A stretch of DNA of 64,000 nucleotides from Neisseriaceae bacterium JH1-16 (GCA_025989215.1 JAPDNP010000006.1:186001-250000); one strand, 5' to 3'; shown: positions 1 through 9,810, counted from the first letter of the stretch. Made by a program: numbers and translations. Notes: generated by a model not told the origin, from the letters alone.

Positions 1-180
1 GCCGGACGAGCCAATGATGCTGATCACGTCGCCGGCGTGGGCGGTCAGCGACACGCCCTTGAGTACCTCATGTTGGCCGAAGCACTTGTGGATGTCTTCT
101 ACCTGCAGTTTGATCTGGCCGGTTTTTTCCAGGGTAGGCTGGGCCGCGGCCACGGCGTTCGGGTGTTCGATCGGTTTCAT
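1..180 (-). CDS. Amino-acid ABC transporter ATP-binding protein (N-terminal part, cut by window edge)
   Basis: Only the first 60 codons are present; the gene runs off the left edge. The reading frame opens with an ATG at 180 that overlaps the stop of the upstream deacylase gene by 4 bases (ATGA), a sign of translational coupling. After a variable lead of about 22 residues comes the typical start of a polar amino-acid importer ATPase (KCFGQHEVLKGVSL), and the last residues, GSSG, are the beginning of Walker A. By position it is the HisP/AotP-type ATPase energising the two permeases encoded at 1317-2734. An uptake-motif core lies at 73-81. Confidence 0.9.
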   Translation of the reverse strand, partial: MKPIEHPNAVAAAQPTLEKTGQIKLQVEDIHKCFGQHEVLKGVSLTAHAGDVISIIGSSG

Positions 181-1304
181 GCTGAGAGCAACTTTCCTGT
201 CTTGAAGGCCGTGGCGGTGGCGATTTTCGCCAACTCCATGCCTGTGGTCGCGTAATGACGGTTTTCCTGAGCGTAGACCACGCCGCCGTATTGTGAGGCG
301 AGGGTGGTGACGCGGTCGTCGAGCGGGTCGACGATATCGATCAGCGGCTGCCCTGCGGTAACAACGGCGCCCGGTTCGACATGGAAGCTCACCACACCCG
401 GGTGGGGCGCGGCAAGAGTTTCGGAGCCGGCCAGCGGAGTGGCCGGGTGAATCAGTTCGGGCAGCGCCGGCGCAGGGCCTGCGACTACGCCGCGGTGGGT
501 CAGGAAGGCGACGATGGCGTCGGCGTCCCGTTCGGCCAACGTGGCGTTCACGTCCGCTTGGCCGCGCAGTTCGACGGTGACGGCGAGGCAGGCCGGCGGG
601 ATCGGTGCCGACAGGCCATCGGCGGCCGCGCGTTCGGCCAGCTGCCACCAGATCTGGCTGCAGGCCTCGTCGAACGGGTTGTCGCCCGACTCGGTGGCTA
701 GCAGCGTGGCGTGGGCGCCCAGATAGCGCGCCAGCGGCTCGCATTGCGGCCACAGCGGCGTACCGGTGTACAGGTGCAGCGCGGCGCGGGCGTCGCAGTG
801 CAGGTCGAGCACCACGTCGGCGTCGAATGCCAAGCCGTGCAGCGTCTTGCGCAGGCTGGCGAGCTCGCTCTTGACCGGCCGTTCGGCCAACTGGCGCGAG
901 AGCTCGGCGCGGATCAGCCGGGTGTTCGCGGCCGCATCCTGGCCGAGTTGCCCGCGCACCGCAGCGTAGACGCTGTCGGCCAGCGCCGGGTAGTGGCGGT
1001 TGAAGTTCTCGCCCGAGGCCTGGTCGAAGCGGCCGGGCTGGTAGCCCAGCAGCGTCTGGTCGAGGCCGATCGGGTTGGCGACCGGCACCAGCACGATCTC
1101 GCCGGTGAGCCGGCCGGCCGCTTCGAGCGCGGCGAAGCGCTGCTTCAACTGCCAGGCGACCAGCATGCCCGGCAGCTCGTCGGCGTGCAGCGCGGCCTGG
1201 ATGTAGACCTTCTCACCCTGGCCGCTTGCGCCGTAGTGGAAGCTACTCAGTTGCCGCGCCGCGCCGAGGCTGGGCGAGAGTAGGGGGTGATCGATGCGTC
1301 GCAT
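177..1304 (-). CDS. Succinylglutamate desuccinylase/aspartoacylase-family (AstE-like, M14-type) protein
   Basis: A 375-residue zinc hydrolase of the AstE/AspA family. His40 and Glu43 (HADE) and His169 (LDLHCD) match the metal ligands, and ENFNR near residue 100 matches the substrate-binding segment. Family members remove an acyl group from an N-acyl amino acid; the substrate here is unknown. It sits inside an amino-acid ABC operon, 12 bases after the permease stop and overlapping the ATPase start. This is the position of aotO in the Pseudomonas aotJQMOP arginine/ornithine uptake operon, so it is probably an AotO counterpart rather than the AST-pathway enzyme. RBS AAGGGA precedes the ATG. Confidence 0.85.
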   Translation of the reverse strand: MRRIDHPLLSPSLGAARQLSSFHYGASGQGEKVYIQAALHADELPGMLVAWQLKQRFAALEAAGRLTGEIVLVPVANPIGLDQTLLGYQPGRFDQASGENFNRHYPALADSVYAAVRGQLGQDAAANTRLIRAELSRQLAERPVKSELASLRKTLHGLAFDADVVLDLHCDARAALHLYTGTPLWPQCEPLARYLGAHATLLATESGDNPFDEACSQIWWQLAERAAADGLSAPIPPACLAVTVELRGQADVNATLAERDADAIVAFLTHRGVVAGPAPALPELIHPATPLAGSETLAAPHPGVVSFHVEPGAVVTAGQPLIDIVDPLDDRVTTLASQYGGVVYAQENRHYATTGMELAKIATATAFKTGKLLSA

Positions 1305-1316
1305 GATCGTGGTCCC

Positions 1317-2048
1317 TTACGCCTTACGCGGGCCGAGGAAGGCGAGCCAGCGTTTCTCGGCGCGCTTGAACAGCCACACGAACAGCACGGTCAGCGCCAG
1401 GTAGAAGGCGCCGGCCACCAGGAACGGCTCGAACGGCTGGTAGGTGTCGGCGTAGACGCGGCGTGCCACGCCGGTCAGGTCGGCTAGCGTCACCAGGCCC
1501 GCGATCGAGGTGCCCTGCAGCATCATGATCACTTCGTTGCTGTAGGCCGGCAGCGCGCGGCGCAGTGCCGACGGGATCACGATGCGGCGCATCATCAGCC
1601 AGCGGCCCATGCCGACCGCCTTGGCCGCCTCGATCTCGCCCCAGTGAGTGTTGCGGATCTGGCCGGCGATGATCTCGGTGGTGTAGGCCGAGGTGTTCAG
1701 CGTGAAGGCGAGGATCGCACAGACATAGGCGCTCTGCAGATAGTCCCAGGCCCAGCTCTGCCGTACCCAGTCGAACTGCGACAGGCCGTAGTAGATGATG
1801 AACAGCTGTACCAGCATCGGCGTGCCGCGGAACACATAGGTGAACAGCCACACCGGGCGGGCGATCCACTTGTTCTTCGATACCCGGCCCAGCGCCAGCG
1901 GTACCGACAGCGCCAGACCCAGCACCAGCGACATCGCTAAGAGTTCCAGCGTCATCAGCAGACCGTCGGTGGTGGACATCACCGGCGCGCCATCGGTGCC
2001 GCCCAGGAAGGACGGCATTTTTTCGGCAATCAGTGCAAAGTCGATCAC
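1317..2048 (-). CDS. Amino-acid ABC transporter permease (HisM/AotM type)
   Basis: Inner-membrane permease of the polar amino-acid uptake family, 243 residues, several hydrophobic segments, with the cytoplasmic EAA loop (GEIEAAKAVGMG) that contacts the ATPase. It would pair with the second permease gene upstream, as HisQ/HisM do. The start is a GTG at 2048 that overlaps the stop of that gene (GTGA), which favours coupled translation; an ATG ten codons inside is the alternative. Substrate is probably a basic or polar amino acid, inferred from the operon. Confidence 0.9.
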   Translation of the reverse strand: MIDFALIAEKMPSFLGGTDGAPVMSTTDGLLMTLELLAMSLVLGLALSVPLALGRVSKNKWIARPVWLFTYVFRGTPMLVQLFIIYYGLSQFDWVRQSWAWDYLQSAYVCAILAFTLNTSAYTTEIIAGQIRNTHWGEIEAAKAVGMGRWLMMRRIVIPSALRRALPAYSNEVIMMLQGTSIAGLVTLADLTGVARRVYADTYQPFEPFLVAGAFYLALTVLFVWLFKRAEKRWLAFLGPRKA

Positions 2049-2734
2049 AGTTCACTCTCCCGCACGCCGGTGGAATAGCGTTTTTCCAGCGCGTTGAGCA
2101 CCAGGATGGACACGGTGGTGATGGCGAGGTAGATCGCACCGACCACGACATAGACGGTGAACGGCTGCTGCGTTACCGATTTGGCGGTATCGGCCTTGTA
2201 CATCATGTCGTTCAGGCCGATCACCGACACCAGGGCGGTGGATTTCACCAGCACCAGCCAGTTGTTGGAGAAGCTCGGCAGCGCGAAGCGCACCATCTGC
2301 GGCACGGTGATGCGGAAGAACACCCGCAGCGGCGACATGCCGTAGGCGACGCCGGCTTCCATCTGCCCTTTCGGCACGGCCATGATGGCGCCGCGGAAGG
2401 TTTCGGTCATGTAGGCGCCGAAGATCACGCCGATGGTCAGCACGCCGGCGATCATCGGGTCGATGTCCGGAGCGGGCCAGCCCATCTTGGTGGCGATGTC
2501 GTTGATCAGCATCTGGCCGCCGAAGAACAGGATGAACATCCACACCAGATCGGGCACGCCGCGGATCAGGGTGGAATACAGTTCGGCCAACCATTGAAGC
2601 GGTTTGGAGTGCGCCAGCTTGAATGCGGCGCCGACGAGCCCAAGGATCACGGACACCACCAGCGAGGCGCCCGCCAACTTGAGCGTGAGCATTGCTCCAT
2701 CGAGAATGCTCGGTAGATAACCCTGCAAGAACAT
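2045..2734 (-). CDS. Amino-acid ABC transporter permease (HisQ/AotQ type)
   Basis: Second permease of the importer, 229 residues. It begins MFLQGYLPSILDG, then a long hydrophobic segment, and has an EAA-type loop around GQMEAGVAYGMSPLRVF. Members of this family form a heterodimer with the HisM-type permease. It is separated from the upstream binding-protein gene by 120 bases containing a short hairpin (2822-2836), which may let the binding proteins be made in excess over the membrane part. Confidence 0.9.
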   Translation of the reverse strand: MFLQGYLPSILDGAMLTLKLAGASLVVSVILGLVGAAFKLAHSKPLQWLAELYSTLIRGVPDLVWMFILFFGGQMLINDIATKMGWPAPDIDPMIAGVLTIGVIFGAYMTETFRGAIMAVPKGQMEAGVAYGMSPLRVFFRITVPQMVRFALPSFSNNWLVLVKSTALVSVIGLNDMMYKADTAKSVTQQPFTVYVVVGAIYLAITTVSILVLNALEKRYSTGVRESEL

Positions 2735-2821
2735 GGCTTACATCCCCGTTCGGCCGTAGCGTCGGCCGCGCGCACAGGGCACGCGACCGCGACGGCTCAA
2801 GTATCAACGTCAGTATCGGTC

Positions 2822-2836
2822 CCGGAGCAGCTCCGG
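2822..2836. promoter_or_regulatory. Intercistronic hairpin between binding-protein and permease genes
   Basis: CCGGAG-CAG-CTCCGG, a six-base-pair perfect stem that weaker pairs may extend, with no T-run. It lies between the solute-binding-protein gene (start 3616) and the permease gene (start 2734) on the minus strand. Such stems often shield the 3' end of binding-protein mRNA in ABC operons; that role is inferred here. Confidence 0.4.
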
Positions 2837-2854
2837 AACAGCACTGCGCGACGT

Positions 2855-3616
2855 TTACTTACCGTAAATATCGAAGCTGAAGTACTTCTTCTGCACCGCG
2901 GTGTAGCTGCCGTCGGCGCGGATTTCTTTCAGCGCCTTGTTGATGCGGTCGAGCAGCGCCTTGTCACCCTTGCGCACGGCGATGCCGGCGCCGTTGCCGA
3001 AGTACTTGGCCTCGTTGTATTCCGAGCCGACGAAGGCGTAGCCCTTGCCGTTCGGGGTCTTGAGGAGATCGGTGTCGCCAACCGCGGCATCGACGAAGCT
3101 GGCGTCGACACGGCCGGCCTTCAGGTCCAGGAACGACTCAGGCGCCTTGCCGTAGGACACGATGGACGCACCCAGCTTGGTCCAGTGGTCGCGGGCGTAT
3201 TTTTCCTGGATCGACGAGCGCAGCACGCCGATCTTCTTGCCCTTGAACCAGGCGTCGTTGACGGTGGCGCCGGCCTTGCCGACCAGGCGGCTCGGCATGT
3301 TGTAGTAGCGGTCGCTGAAGTCGACGGCCTTCTTGCGCTCGTCGGTGATGTTCATCGACGCGATCACCGCGTCGAATTTCTTGGCGTTCAGCGCCGGGAT
3401 GATGCCGTCGAAATCTTGCGGCAACACCTCGCAGGTGGCTTTCATCGCCTTGCACAGCGCCTGGGCAATGTCCGGGTCGAAGCCGGTCATCTGACCGTTG
3501 GCGGCCTGCTTGGAAAACGGGGGGTAGCTCGCGTCGGTGGCAAAACGCAGGGTTTCGGCAGACACGGCGAAAGACAGCGCGCACGACAGCGCGCCGAGGG
3601 CGATCAGGGGCTTCAT
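2855..3616 (-). CDS. Amino-acid ABC transporter substrate-binding protein (second copy)
   Basis: Periplasmic binding protein of the lysine/arginine/ornithine/histidine type, 253 residues. The ATG at 3616 is chosen because it opens a signal peptide (MKPLIALGALSCALSFAVSA) and has GGAGAG just upstream; the frame stays open for 21 more codons 5'. The mature start (ETLRFATDASYPPFS) and FDGIIPALNAKKFDAVIASM are family hallmarks. It is a clear paralogue of the protein at 3687-4451, with parallel sequence along the whole length, so the operon has two receptors for one membrane complex. Confidence 0.92.
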   Translation of the reverse strand: MKPLIALGALSCALSFAVSAETLRFATDASYPPFSKQAANGQMTGFDPDIAQALCKAMKATCEVLPQDFDGIIPALNAKKFDAVIASMNITDERKKAVDFSDRYYNMPSRLVGKAGATVNDAWFKGKKIGVLRSSIQEKYARDHWTKLGASIVSYGKAPESFLDLKAGRVDASFVDAAVGDTDLLKTPNGKGYAFVGSEYNEAKYFGNGAGIAVRKGDKALLDRINKALKEIRADGSYTAVQKKYFSFDIYGK

Positions 3617-3686
3617 CAGGGCTCTCCGGGTGATCTGACGGGATGGCAGTCGGGACCGCAGCGCGGCCCCGGAATTCACGTGCGGC

Positions 3687-4451
3687 TTAGTTGCCGTAGA
3701 CGTCGAAGCTGAAGTACTTGTCTTGTACTTTCTTGTAGCTGCCGTCCTTGCGGATCTCGGCGATCGCCTTGTTCAGGCGCTCGGCCAGTGCCTTGTTGCC
3801 TTTCTTCACCGCGATGCCCGCGCCCATGCCGAAGTATTTCGGGTCGCTGTAGTTTGGGCCGACGAAGGCGAAGCCCTTGCCGTTGGCGGTCTTCAGGAAT
3901 TCCTGGTCGCCTACCGCGCCGTCGACGAATACCGCGTCAAGACGGCCGGCCTTCAGGTCCAGGAACGATTCCGGCGACTTGTTGTAGGCGACGATGCTGG
4001 CGCCGTCCTTGCCCCAGAAGTCCTTGGCGAACTTCTCCTGGGTCGACGCGCGCAGCACGCCGATCTTCTTGCCCTTGAAGGTGTTCTGGTTCACCTGGGT
4101 GCCGGTCTTGGAGATGATCCGGCTGGCGATGTTGTAATACTTATTGGTGAAGTCGACCGCTTTCTGGCGCTCCGGGGTGATCTGCATCGACGAGATGATG
4201 GCGTCGAACTTGTTGGCGTTCAGCGCCGGGATCAGGCCGTCCCAGTCTTGCGGCACGATCTGGCAGGTGGCCTTCATCGCGGTACACAGCGCGTTGGCCA
4301 TGTCGATGTCGAAGCCTTGCGGCTTACCGTCGGCACCCTGCTTGGAGAACGGCGGGTAGTTGAGGTCGATGCCGAAACGCAGCGTTTCTGCCTGGGCGCC
4401 GATACTGAACAGGGAGGCGGCGATGACGCCGAATACCAGGGTCTTCTTCAT
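3687..4451 (-). CDS. Amino-acid ABC transporter substrate-binding protein (first copy)
   Basis: 254 residues with a signal peptide (MKKTLVFGVIAASLFSIGAQA) and a mature start ETLRFGIDLNYPPFS, as in ArtJ/HisJ/AotJ proteins. First gene of the minus-strand importer operon, 70 bases before its paralogue. Family members capture arginine, ornithine, lysine or histidine in the periplasm and deliver it to the HisQM-type permease. The exact ligand cannot be read from sequence; the AotO-like gene downstream favours arginine/ornithine. Confidence 0.92.
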   Translation of the reverse strand: MKKTLVFGVIAASLFSIGAQAETLRFGIDLNYPPFSKQGADGKPQGFDIDMANALCTAMKATCQIVPQDWDGLIPALNANKFDAIISSMQITPERQKAVDFTNKYYNIASRIISKTGTQVNQNTFKGKKIGVLRASTQEKFAKDFWGKDGASIVAYNKSPESFLDLKAGRLDAVFVDGAVGDQEFLKTANGKGFAFVGPNYSDPKYFGMGAGIAVKKGNKALAERLNKAIAEIRKDGSYKKVQDKYFSFDVYGN

Positions 4452-4978
4452 GCGATTTCTCTACTTCTCGATTGCGGTGCGAGCCTGGGGTGGCGGCAGT
4501 CGAACCGCCGGCGTACGCACCGGTGTGTATCCATCCCCTAGGCCCGCTGGGCGGTGCCGGGAAACCGGGTTGTTGTTATTTGAGTGCAGTCGCGCAAGGG
4601 CGCTGACACCAAACCATCTTGGCATGAATGCCTTGGGCCAACAACGCACCGGGCCGGCAGGGCAAGCCTTGGGAGGCCAAAGCCGCGCATTCTAACGAAG
4701 TTTGTTTTGTGCGGTAAATAGCTGATAAATCAACTGCTTGTTGCTGTTATGACGAGGCGTCGTAAGGCTTTGTATCCAATCGTTTTTGTAATTAGCCGTC
4801 GCATTGCTATAAGCCGATACGGGTGCCGGATCGCTTCAGGTCGAGCAAGTCCTCGAACGGTCGTATTAGTGCATCCTGTTTTTTTGTAACTCGATGTCGC
4901 ATTCAGGAAATCCGTGCGGGTGCTGCCTCTCTACAATGCCTCGACACACTCCTGTGCACACAACAAGAGAAGACCCCC
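4452..4978. other. Intergenic region between divergent importer operon and glutamate dehydrogenase gene
   Basis: 527 bases without a convincing gene. The part nearest the dehydrogenase (about 4690-4830) is clearly richer in A+T than its surroundings and should hold the promoters; a TATAAG at 4808-4813 is a possible -10 without a good -35. The frame open into the dehydrogenase from 4823 is an in-frame extension, not a gene. No repeat or uptake motif seen. Confidence 0.6.
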
Positions 4979-7900
4979 ATGTCGCTTACGAACAAGACCG
5001 AGCTGGCGAGCCTGATTGCAGACCTGCAATCCGTGGCTGCGAACAAGCTATCCGGCACCGAGAGTCAGAAGCGTTCCGAGTTTTTCCCCATCTACTTCGA
5101 AGAAACCGAACATGCGGATCTGTCGCGGTTCTCCTCGCTGGACCTGTTCGGCTCGGCGATGGCGCACTACGACTTTGCCGAGAAGCGCACCCCGGGTGTC
5201 GCCAAGGCGCGTATCTATAACCCGGATTTTGAACGCGACGGCTGGCAGAGCACCCATACCGTCATCGAGATCGTCAACGACGACATGCCGTTCCTGATCG
5301 ACTCGATCGCGATGATGCTGGCGCGTCACAACCTGACGTTGCACCTGTTGGTGCACCCGGTGCTGGCGGTGGCCCGCGACGCTTCCGGCAAGCTCTTGGA
5401 AATCCGCCGCACCGAAGACCGCAGCCTGCCGCTGGAATCGTTCATCCACGTGCAGCTCGATCGCGTCAGCGACAGCGCCACCCTGAAGGTGCTCGAAGCC
5501 GACCTGAAGCGCGTGCTGGACGATCTGCGCCTGGTGGTGACCGACGAGCCGGCGATGCGTGCACAGCTGGCCGCGATCAACGAAGAGCTGGCCAAGTCGG
5601 CGTCCGACGAAGAGGCCGTAGAAGCGGTCGACTTCCTGAAGTGGGCGGCCGATAACAACTTCCTGTTCATGGGCTACTGCGACTACGACCTGGTGAAGGA
5701 AGACGGCCGCGACCGTCTGAAGATCGTCCGCGAGTCGGGCCTCGGCATCCTGAAGGATCAGGGCGACAAGGAATTCTCCGCCAGTTTCGAAGCACTGCCG
5801 CAGGAGCTGCGCGAACTGGCGCACCACAAGCAACGCGTCATCCTCAACAAGTCGCAGACCCGCTCGATCCTGCATCGCCCGGCCTATCTCGACTTCGTTG
5901 GCATCAAGCGTTTCAACGCCAAGGGCGAGGTGGTCGGCGAGCGCCGCTTCCTCGGCCTCTACACCGCGCACGCCTACCAGGCGCCGCTGCAAGAGATCCC
6001 GATCCTGCGCAAGAAGGTCGAGTACGTCACCAAGGCGTGCGACTACGTCGACAACAGCTACAAGGCCAAGACCCTGGCCTTCGTGCTGGAGACCTACCCG
6101 CGCGACGAGCTGTTCGAGATCAGCGCCGAGGCGCTGCTGCCGATCGCCGAGGGCATCGTCAGCCTGCAGGAACGCCCGCGCGTGCGCCTGTTCACCCGTC
6201 CGGACCGCTACCACCGCTATGTCAGCTGCCTGGTGTATGTGCCGCGCGAGAGCTTCAACACCGAGGTGCGCCTGAAGGTCGAGAAGGTGTTGCTGAACGC
6301 ATTCAACGGCCTGTCCACCGAGTACTCGGTGCAGGTCGGCGACGGCATCCTGGCCCGTGTGCACTACTTCATCAAGACCTCTTCGACCAACCTGCCGGCC
6401 TTCCACGAGGGTGAGGTCGAGAGTGAGATCGCCCGCGTGGTGAAGGGCTGGAGCGAAGAGCTGCACCAGCTGCTGCTGGAAGCGTCCGGCGAAGAGCAGG
6501 GCAACACCCTGTTCCACCGCTACAAGAGCGCCTTCCCGACCGCCTACCGCGAAGAATTCGCGCCGCGCAACGCCGTGCTGGATATCCAGCACATCGAAGC
6601 GGTGAACGAAGCCGAACCGCTGGCGATGAAACTGTACCGCCCGCTGTCGCGCGGGGTCCAAGGTTTCAACCTGAAGCTGTTCCGTGCCGGTGCACCGCTG
6701 GGCCTGTCGGCCAGCCTGCCGCTCTTGGAAAACATGGGCGTGAAGGTGCAGGACGAGCATCCGTACCGCATCACCCGCGCCGATGGCTCGGAAGTCTGGA
6801 TCAGCGACTTCGGTCTGGATCTGGGCGGTGCCGTCGAGCAACTGGCCAATGAAGACGTGCAGAAGGACTTCCAGGAGCTGCTGGCCCAGGTGTTCGCCCG
6901 CCGCGCCGAGAACGACGGCTTCAACCGTCTGGCGCTGGTGGCCGGCCTCGACTGGCGTGAGATCACCCTGGTGCGCGCGTTCGCCAAATACCTGCGCCAG
7001 GCCGGTCTGACCTTCAGCCAGGCCTATATCGAGCAGTGCGTCGCTAACTACCCGGACATCACCCGCCGCCTGGTGCGCCTGTTCGATGCCCGCCTCAACC
7101 CGGTCAGCGCCGACGACAAGTTGGCCGAAAAGCTGCAGGCCGAGCTGAAGGAGGCGTTCGACAAGGTCGCCAACCTGGACGAGGACCGCATCCTCAACGG
7201 TTTCCTGACCGTGATCCTGGCGATCCGCCGTACCAACTTCTGGCAGAAGGCCGAAGACGGCCAGCCGAAGTCGTACATCTCGTTCAAGCTGGAATCGGGC
7301 GCGATCCCGTTCCTGCCGCAGCCGCGCCCGCTGTTCGAAATCTGGGTGTACAGCCCGCGCGTCGAAGGCGTGCACCTGCGCGGCTCGAAAGTGGCCCGTG
7401 GCGGTCTGCGCTGGTCGGACCGCATGGAAGACTTCCGCACCGAGGTGCTGGGTCTGGTGAAGGCCCAGATGGTGAAGAACTCGGTGATTGTGCCGATGGG
7501 CTCCAAGGGGGGCTTCGTCGGCAAGCAACTGCCGGCGCCTAGCGACCGTGAGGCGTTCCTCGCCGAAGGCATCGCTTGCTACAAGATCTTCATCTCGGCG
7601 CTGCTCGACGTCACCGACAACCTGGTGACCGGCCAGATCGTGCCGCCGAAGGACGTGCGCCGTCTGGACCCGGATGATCCTTACCTGGTAGTGGCAGCCG
7701 ACAAGGGCACCGCGACCTTCTCCGACATCGCCAACGGCGTGTCCGAGGCGTATGGCTTCTGGCTGGGCGATGCGTTCGCCTCGGGCGGTTCGGCCGGCTA
7801 CGACCACAAGGGCATGGGCATCACCGCCCGCGGCGCGTGGGAGTCGGTGAAGCGTCACTTCCGTCACCTGGGCAAGGACATCCAGACCGAAGACTTCACC

Positions 7901-9784
7901 GTGGTCGGCATCGGCGACATGGCCGGCGACGTGTTCGGCAACGGCATGCTGCTGTCCGAGCACATCCAGCTGAAGGCGGCGTTCAACCACCTGCACATCT
8001 TCCTGGACCCGAACCCGAACACCGCGGTGAGCTTCGCCGAGCGTGCGCGCCTGTTCAACCTGCCGCGTTCCAGCTGGACCGATTACAACAAGGAACTGAT
8101 CTCGGCTGGCGGCGGCATCTTCGAGCGCAAGGCGAAATCGATCCCGTTGTCGCCGCAGGTCAAGGAATGGCTGAAGACCGACCGCGACCACATGGCGCCG
8201 AACGAGCTGCTGCACGAGATCCTCAAGGCCGACATCGACCTGCTGTACAACGGCGGTATCGGTACCTATGTGAAGGCCTCGACCGAGTCGCACGCCGACG
8301 CCAGCGACCGTGCCAACGACGCGCTGCGCGTCAACGGCAACCAGCTGAACGCCAAGGTACTGGGCGAGGGCGGTAACCTCGGTTGCACCCAGCGCGGCCG
8401 TATCGAGTTCGCGCTGAAGGGCGGCCTGCTGTGCACCGATGCGATCGACAACTCGGCCGGTGTGGACTGCTCCGACCACGAGGTGAACATCAAGATCTTG
8501 CTGGGCGGCGTGATACAGGCCGGCGACATGACCCTGAAGCAGCGTAACGAGTTGCTGGCCGAGATGACCGACGAAGTCGGCCATCTGGTGCTGCGCAACA
8601 ACTACCTGCAGACCCAGGTGCTCGCCACTAACCGCCTGCACTCGGCGCAGATGCTCAACGCCCAGGCGCGCATGATGACCACGATGGAGAAGGCGGGCGA
8701 ACTGAACCGTGAACTCGAGTACCTGCCGAACGAGCAGCAGATCGCCGAGCGCCGCATGGCGCGCGGCGGCCTGACCAGCCCGGAAGTGGCGGTACTGCTG
8801 GCCTACAGCAAGATCACGCTCGACCAGGCGATCCTGAGGTCGGATCTGCCGGACGATGCGGACTTCCTGCCGATTCTGGTCAACTACTTCCCGAAACCGC
8901 TGCAAGCGCGCTTCGGCGAGCAGATGAAGTCGCACCACCTGAAGCGCGAGATCATCGCCAACCAGCTGGCCAACCAGCTGGTGAACCGGATGGGTACCAC
9001 CTTCGTGTTCCGCCTGAAGGAAGAGACCCCGTTGTCCGAGGCCGACATCGCGCGCGCCTGGTGGGTAGCCAACCATGTATTCGGCGGCGAAGCGCTGTGG
9101 ACCGAGATCGAGGCGCTGGACAACAAGGTGCCGGCCGATCTGCAGGTCGAGATGATGGTGCTGGTGCGCACGCTGATCGAGCGCATCACCCGTCACATCC
9201 TGCGTCACAAGCGTCCGATCGGTTCGGTCGACGCGCTGATCGCCCAGTACCGCGACAAGGTGCAGGCGCTGCTGGCGGTGCTGCCGCAACTGGTCGACGC
9301 CGAGCGCTACCCGGCGGTGGCCGAGCTGGAGGCTCGTCTGCTGTCGCATGCGAACCTGCCGCAGCACCTGGCGCATCTGTTGCCGCGCCTGGAGTTCGCC
9401 GTACCGTTACTCGACGTGATCGACACAGCCGAAGGCAGCGATCTGCCGCTCGAAGCGGTGGCCGCCAACTACCTGACGCTGGGCCACGCGCTGCGTCTGG
9501 ACTGGGTGCGCGAAGCGATCACCCGCCTGCCGCGCGACAACCGCTGGCAAGCGCTGGCCCGCTCGGCGCTGCGCGACGATCTGTATCGTCTGCACCGCAA
9601 GCTGACCGGCCAGGCAATGGGCAACGGCGGCGGCGATGCGTTCGGCGAAGTATGGCTGGATGAGCGTCGTCAGCAGGCTGAGGCGTGCCAGCAGATGTTG
9701 GCCGAACTGCAGTCGTTCGAAGCGCTGGATCTGGCGATGCTGTCCGCCGGCATGCGCGAGCTGACCAACCAGCTGCTTGCCTGA
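4979..9784 (+). CDS. gdhB: NAD-specific glutamate dehydrogenase, large (180-kDa) class
   Basis: About 1601 residues, the size of the large bacterial NAD-GDH class. It converts glutamate to 2-oxoglutarate and ammonia with NAD, a catabolic step. The central catalytic part includes RGGLRWSDR, PMGSKGGFVGKQ and a nucleotide-binding segment VVGIGDMAGDVFGNGM followed by HIFLDPNPN; long N- and C-terminal regulatory regions flank it, as in the family. The ATG at 4979 is preferred over upstream in-frame positions because AGAGAAG lies just before it and MSLTNKTELASLI fits the family start. It is monocistronic, with a strong terminator at 9811-9838. Uptake-motif cores at 7121 and 9698. Confidence 0.97.
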   Translation: MSLTNKTELASLIADLQSVAANKLSGTESQKRSEFFPIYFEETEHADLSRFSSLDLFGSAMAHYDFAEKRTPGVAKARIYNPDFERDGWQSTHTVIEIVNDDMPFLIDSIAMMLARHNLTLHLLVHPVLAVARDASGKLLEIRRTEDRSLPLESFIHVQLDRVSDSATLKVLEADLKRVLDDLRLVVTDEPAMRAQLAAINEELAKSASDEEAVEAVDFLKWAADNNFLFMGYCDYDLVKEDGRDRLKIVRESGLGILKDQGDKEFSASFEALPQELRELAHHKQRVILNKSQTRSILHRPAYLDFVGIKRFNAKGEVVGERRFLGLYTAHAYQAPLQEIPILRKKVEYVTKACDYVDNSYKAKTLAFVLETYPRDELFEISAEALLPIAEGIVSLQERPRVRLFTRPDRYHRYVSCLVYVPRESFNTEVRLKVEKVLLNAFNGLSTEYSVQVGDGILARVHYFIKTSSTNLPAFHEGEVESEIARVVKGWSEELHQLLLEASGEEQGNTLFHRYKSAFPTAYREEFAPRNAVLDIQHIEAVNEAEPLAMKLYRPLSRGVQGFNLKLFRAGAPLGLSASLPLLENMGVKVQDEHPYRITRADGSEVWISDFGLDLGGAVEQLANEDVQKDFQELLAQVFARRAENDGFNRLALVAGLDWREITLVRAFAKYLRQAGLTFSQAYIEQCVANYPDITRRLVRLFDARLNPVSADDKLAEKLQAELKEAFDKVANLDEDRILNGFLTVILAIRRTNFWQKAEDGQPKSYISFKLESGAIPFLPQPRPLFEIWVYSPRVEGVHLRGSKVARGGLRWSDRMEDFRTEVLGLVKAQMVKNSVIVPMGSKGGFVGKQLPAPSDREAFLAEGIACYKIFISALLDVTDNLVTGQIVPPKDVRRLDPDDPYLVVAADKGTATFSDIANGVSEAYGFWLGDAFASGGSAGYDHKGMGITARGAWESVKRHFRHLGKDIQTEDFTVVGIGDMAGDVFGNGMLLSEHIQLKAAFNHLHIFLDPNPNTAVSFAERARLFNLPRSSWTDYNKELISAGGGIFERKAKSIPLSPQVKEWLKTDRDHMAPNELLHEILKADIDLLYNGGIGTYVKASTESHADASDRANDALRVNGNQLNAKVLGEGGNLGCTQRGRIEFALKGGLLCTDAIDNSAGVDCSDHEVNIKILLGGVIQAGDMTLKQRNELLAEMTDEVGHLVLRNNYLQTQVLATNRLHSAQMLNAQARMMTTMEKAGELNRELEYLPNEQQIAERRMARGGLTSPEVAVLLAYSKITLDQAILRSDLPDDADFLPILVNYFPKPLQARFGEQMKSHHLKREIIANQLANQLVNRMGTTFVFRLKEETPLSEADIARAWWVANHVFGGEALWTEIEALDNKVPADLQVEMMVLVRTLIERITRHILRHKRPIGSVDALIAQYRDKVQALLAVLPQLVDAERYPAVAELEARLLSHANLPQHLAHLLPRLEFAVPLLDVIDTAEGSDLPLEAVAANYLTLGHALRLDWVREAITRLPRDNRWQALARSALRDDLYRLHRKLTGQAMGNGGGDAFGEVWLDERRQQAEACQQMLAELQSFEALDLAMLSAGMRELTNQLLA

Positions 9785-9810
9785 TCGTTCCGACTCCTGG
9801 CGAGTTGACC

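Noticed and set aside
5048..9376. A 1442-codon open frame on the minus strand opposite the glutamate dehydrogenase gene
   Set aside because: It is the antisense shadow of a G+C-rich gene: rich in His, Gln, Val, Arg and Leu, without domains or a ribosome site, while the plus-strand frame is a full, motif-bearing enzyme.
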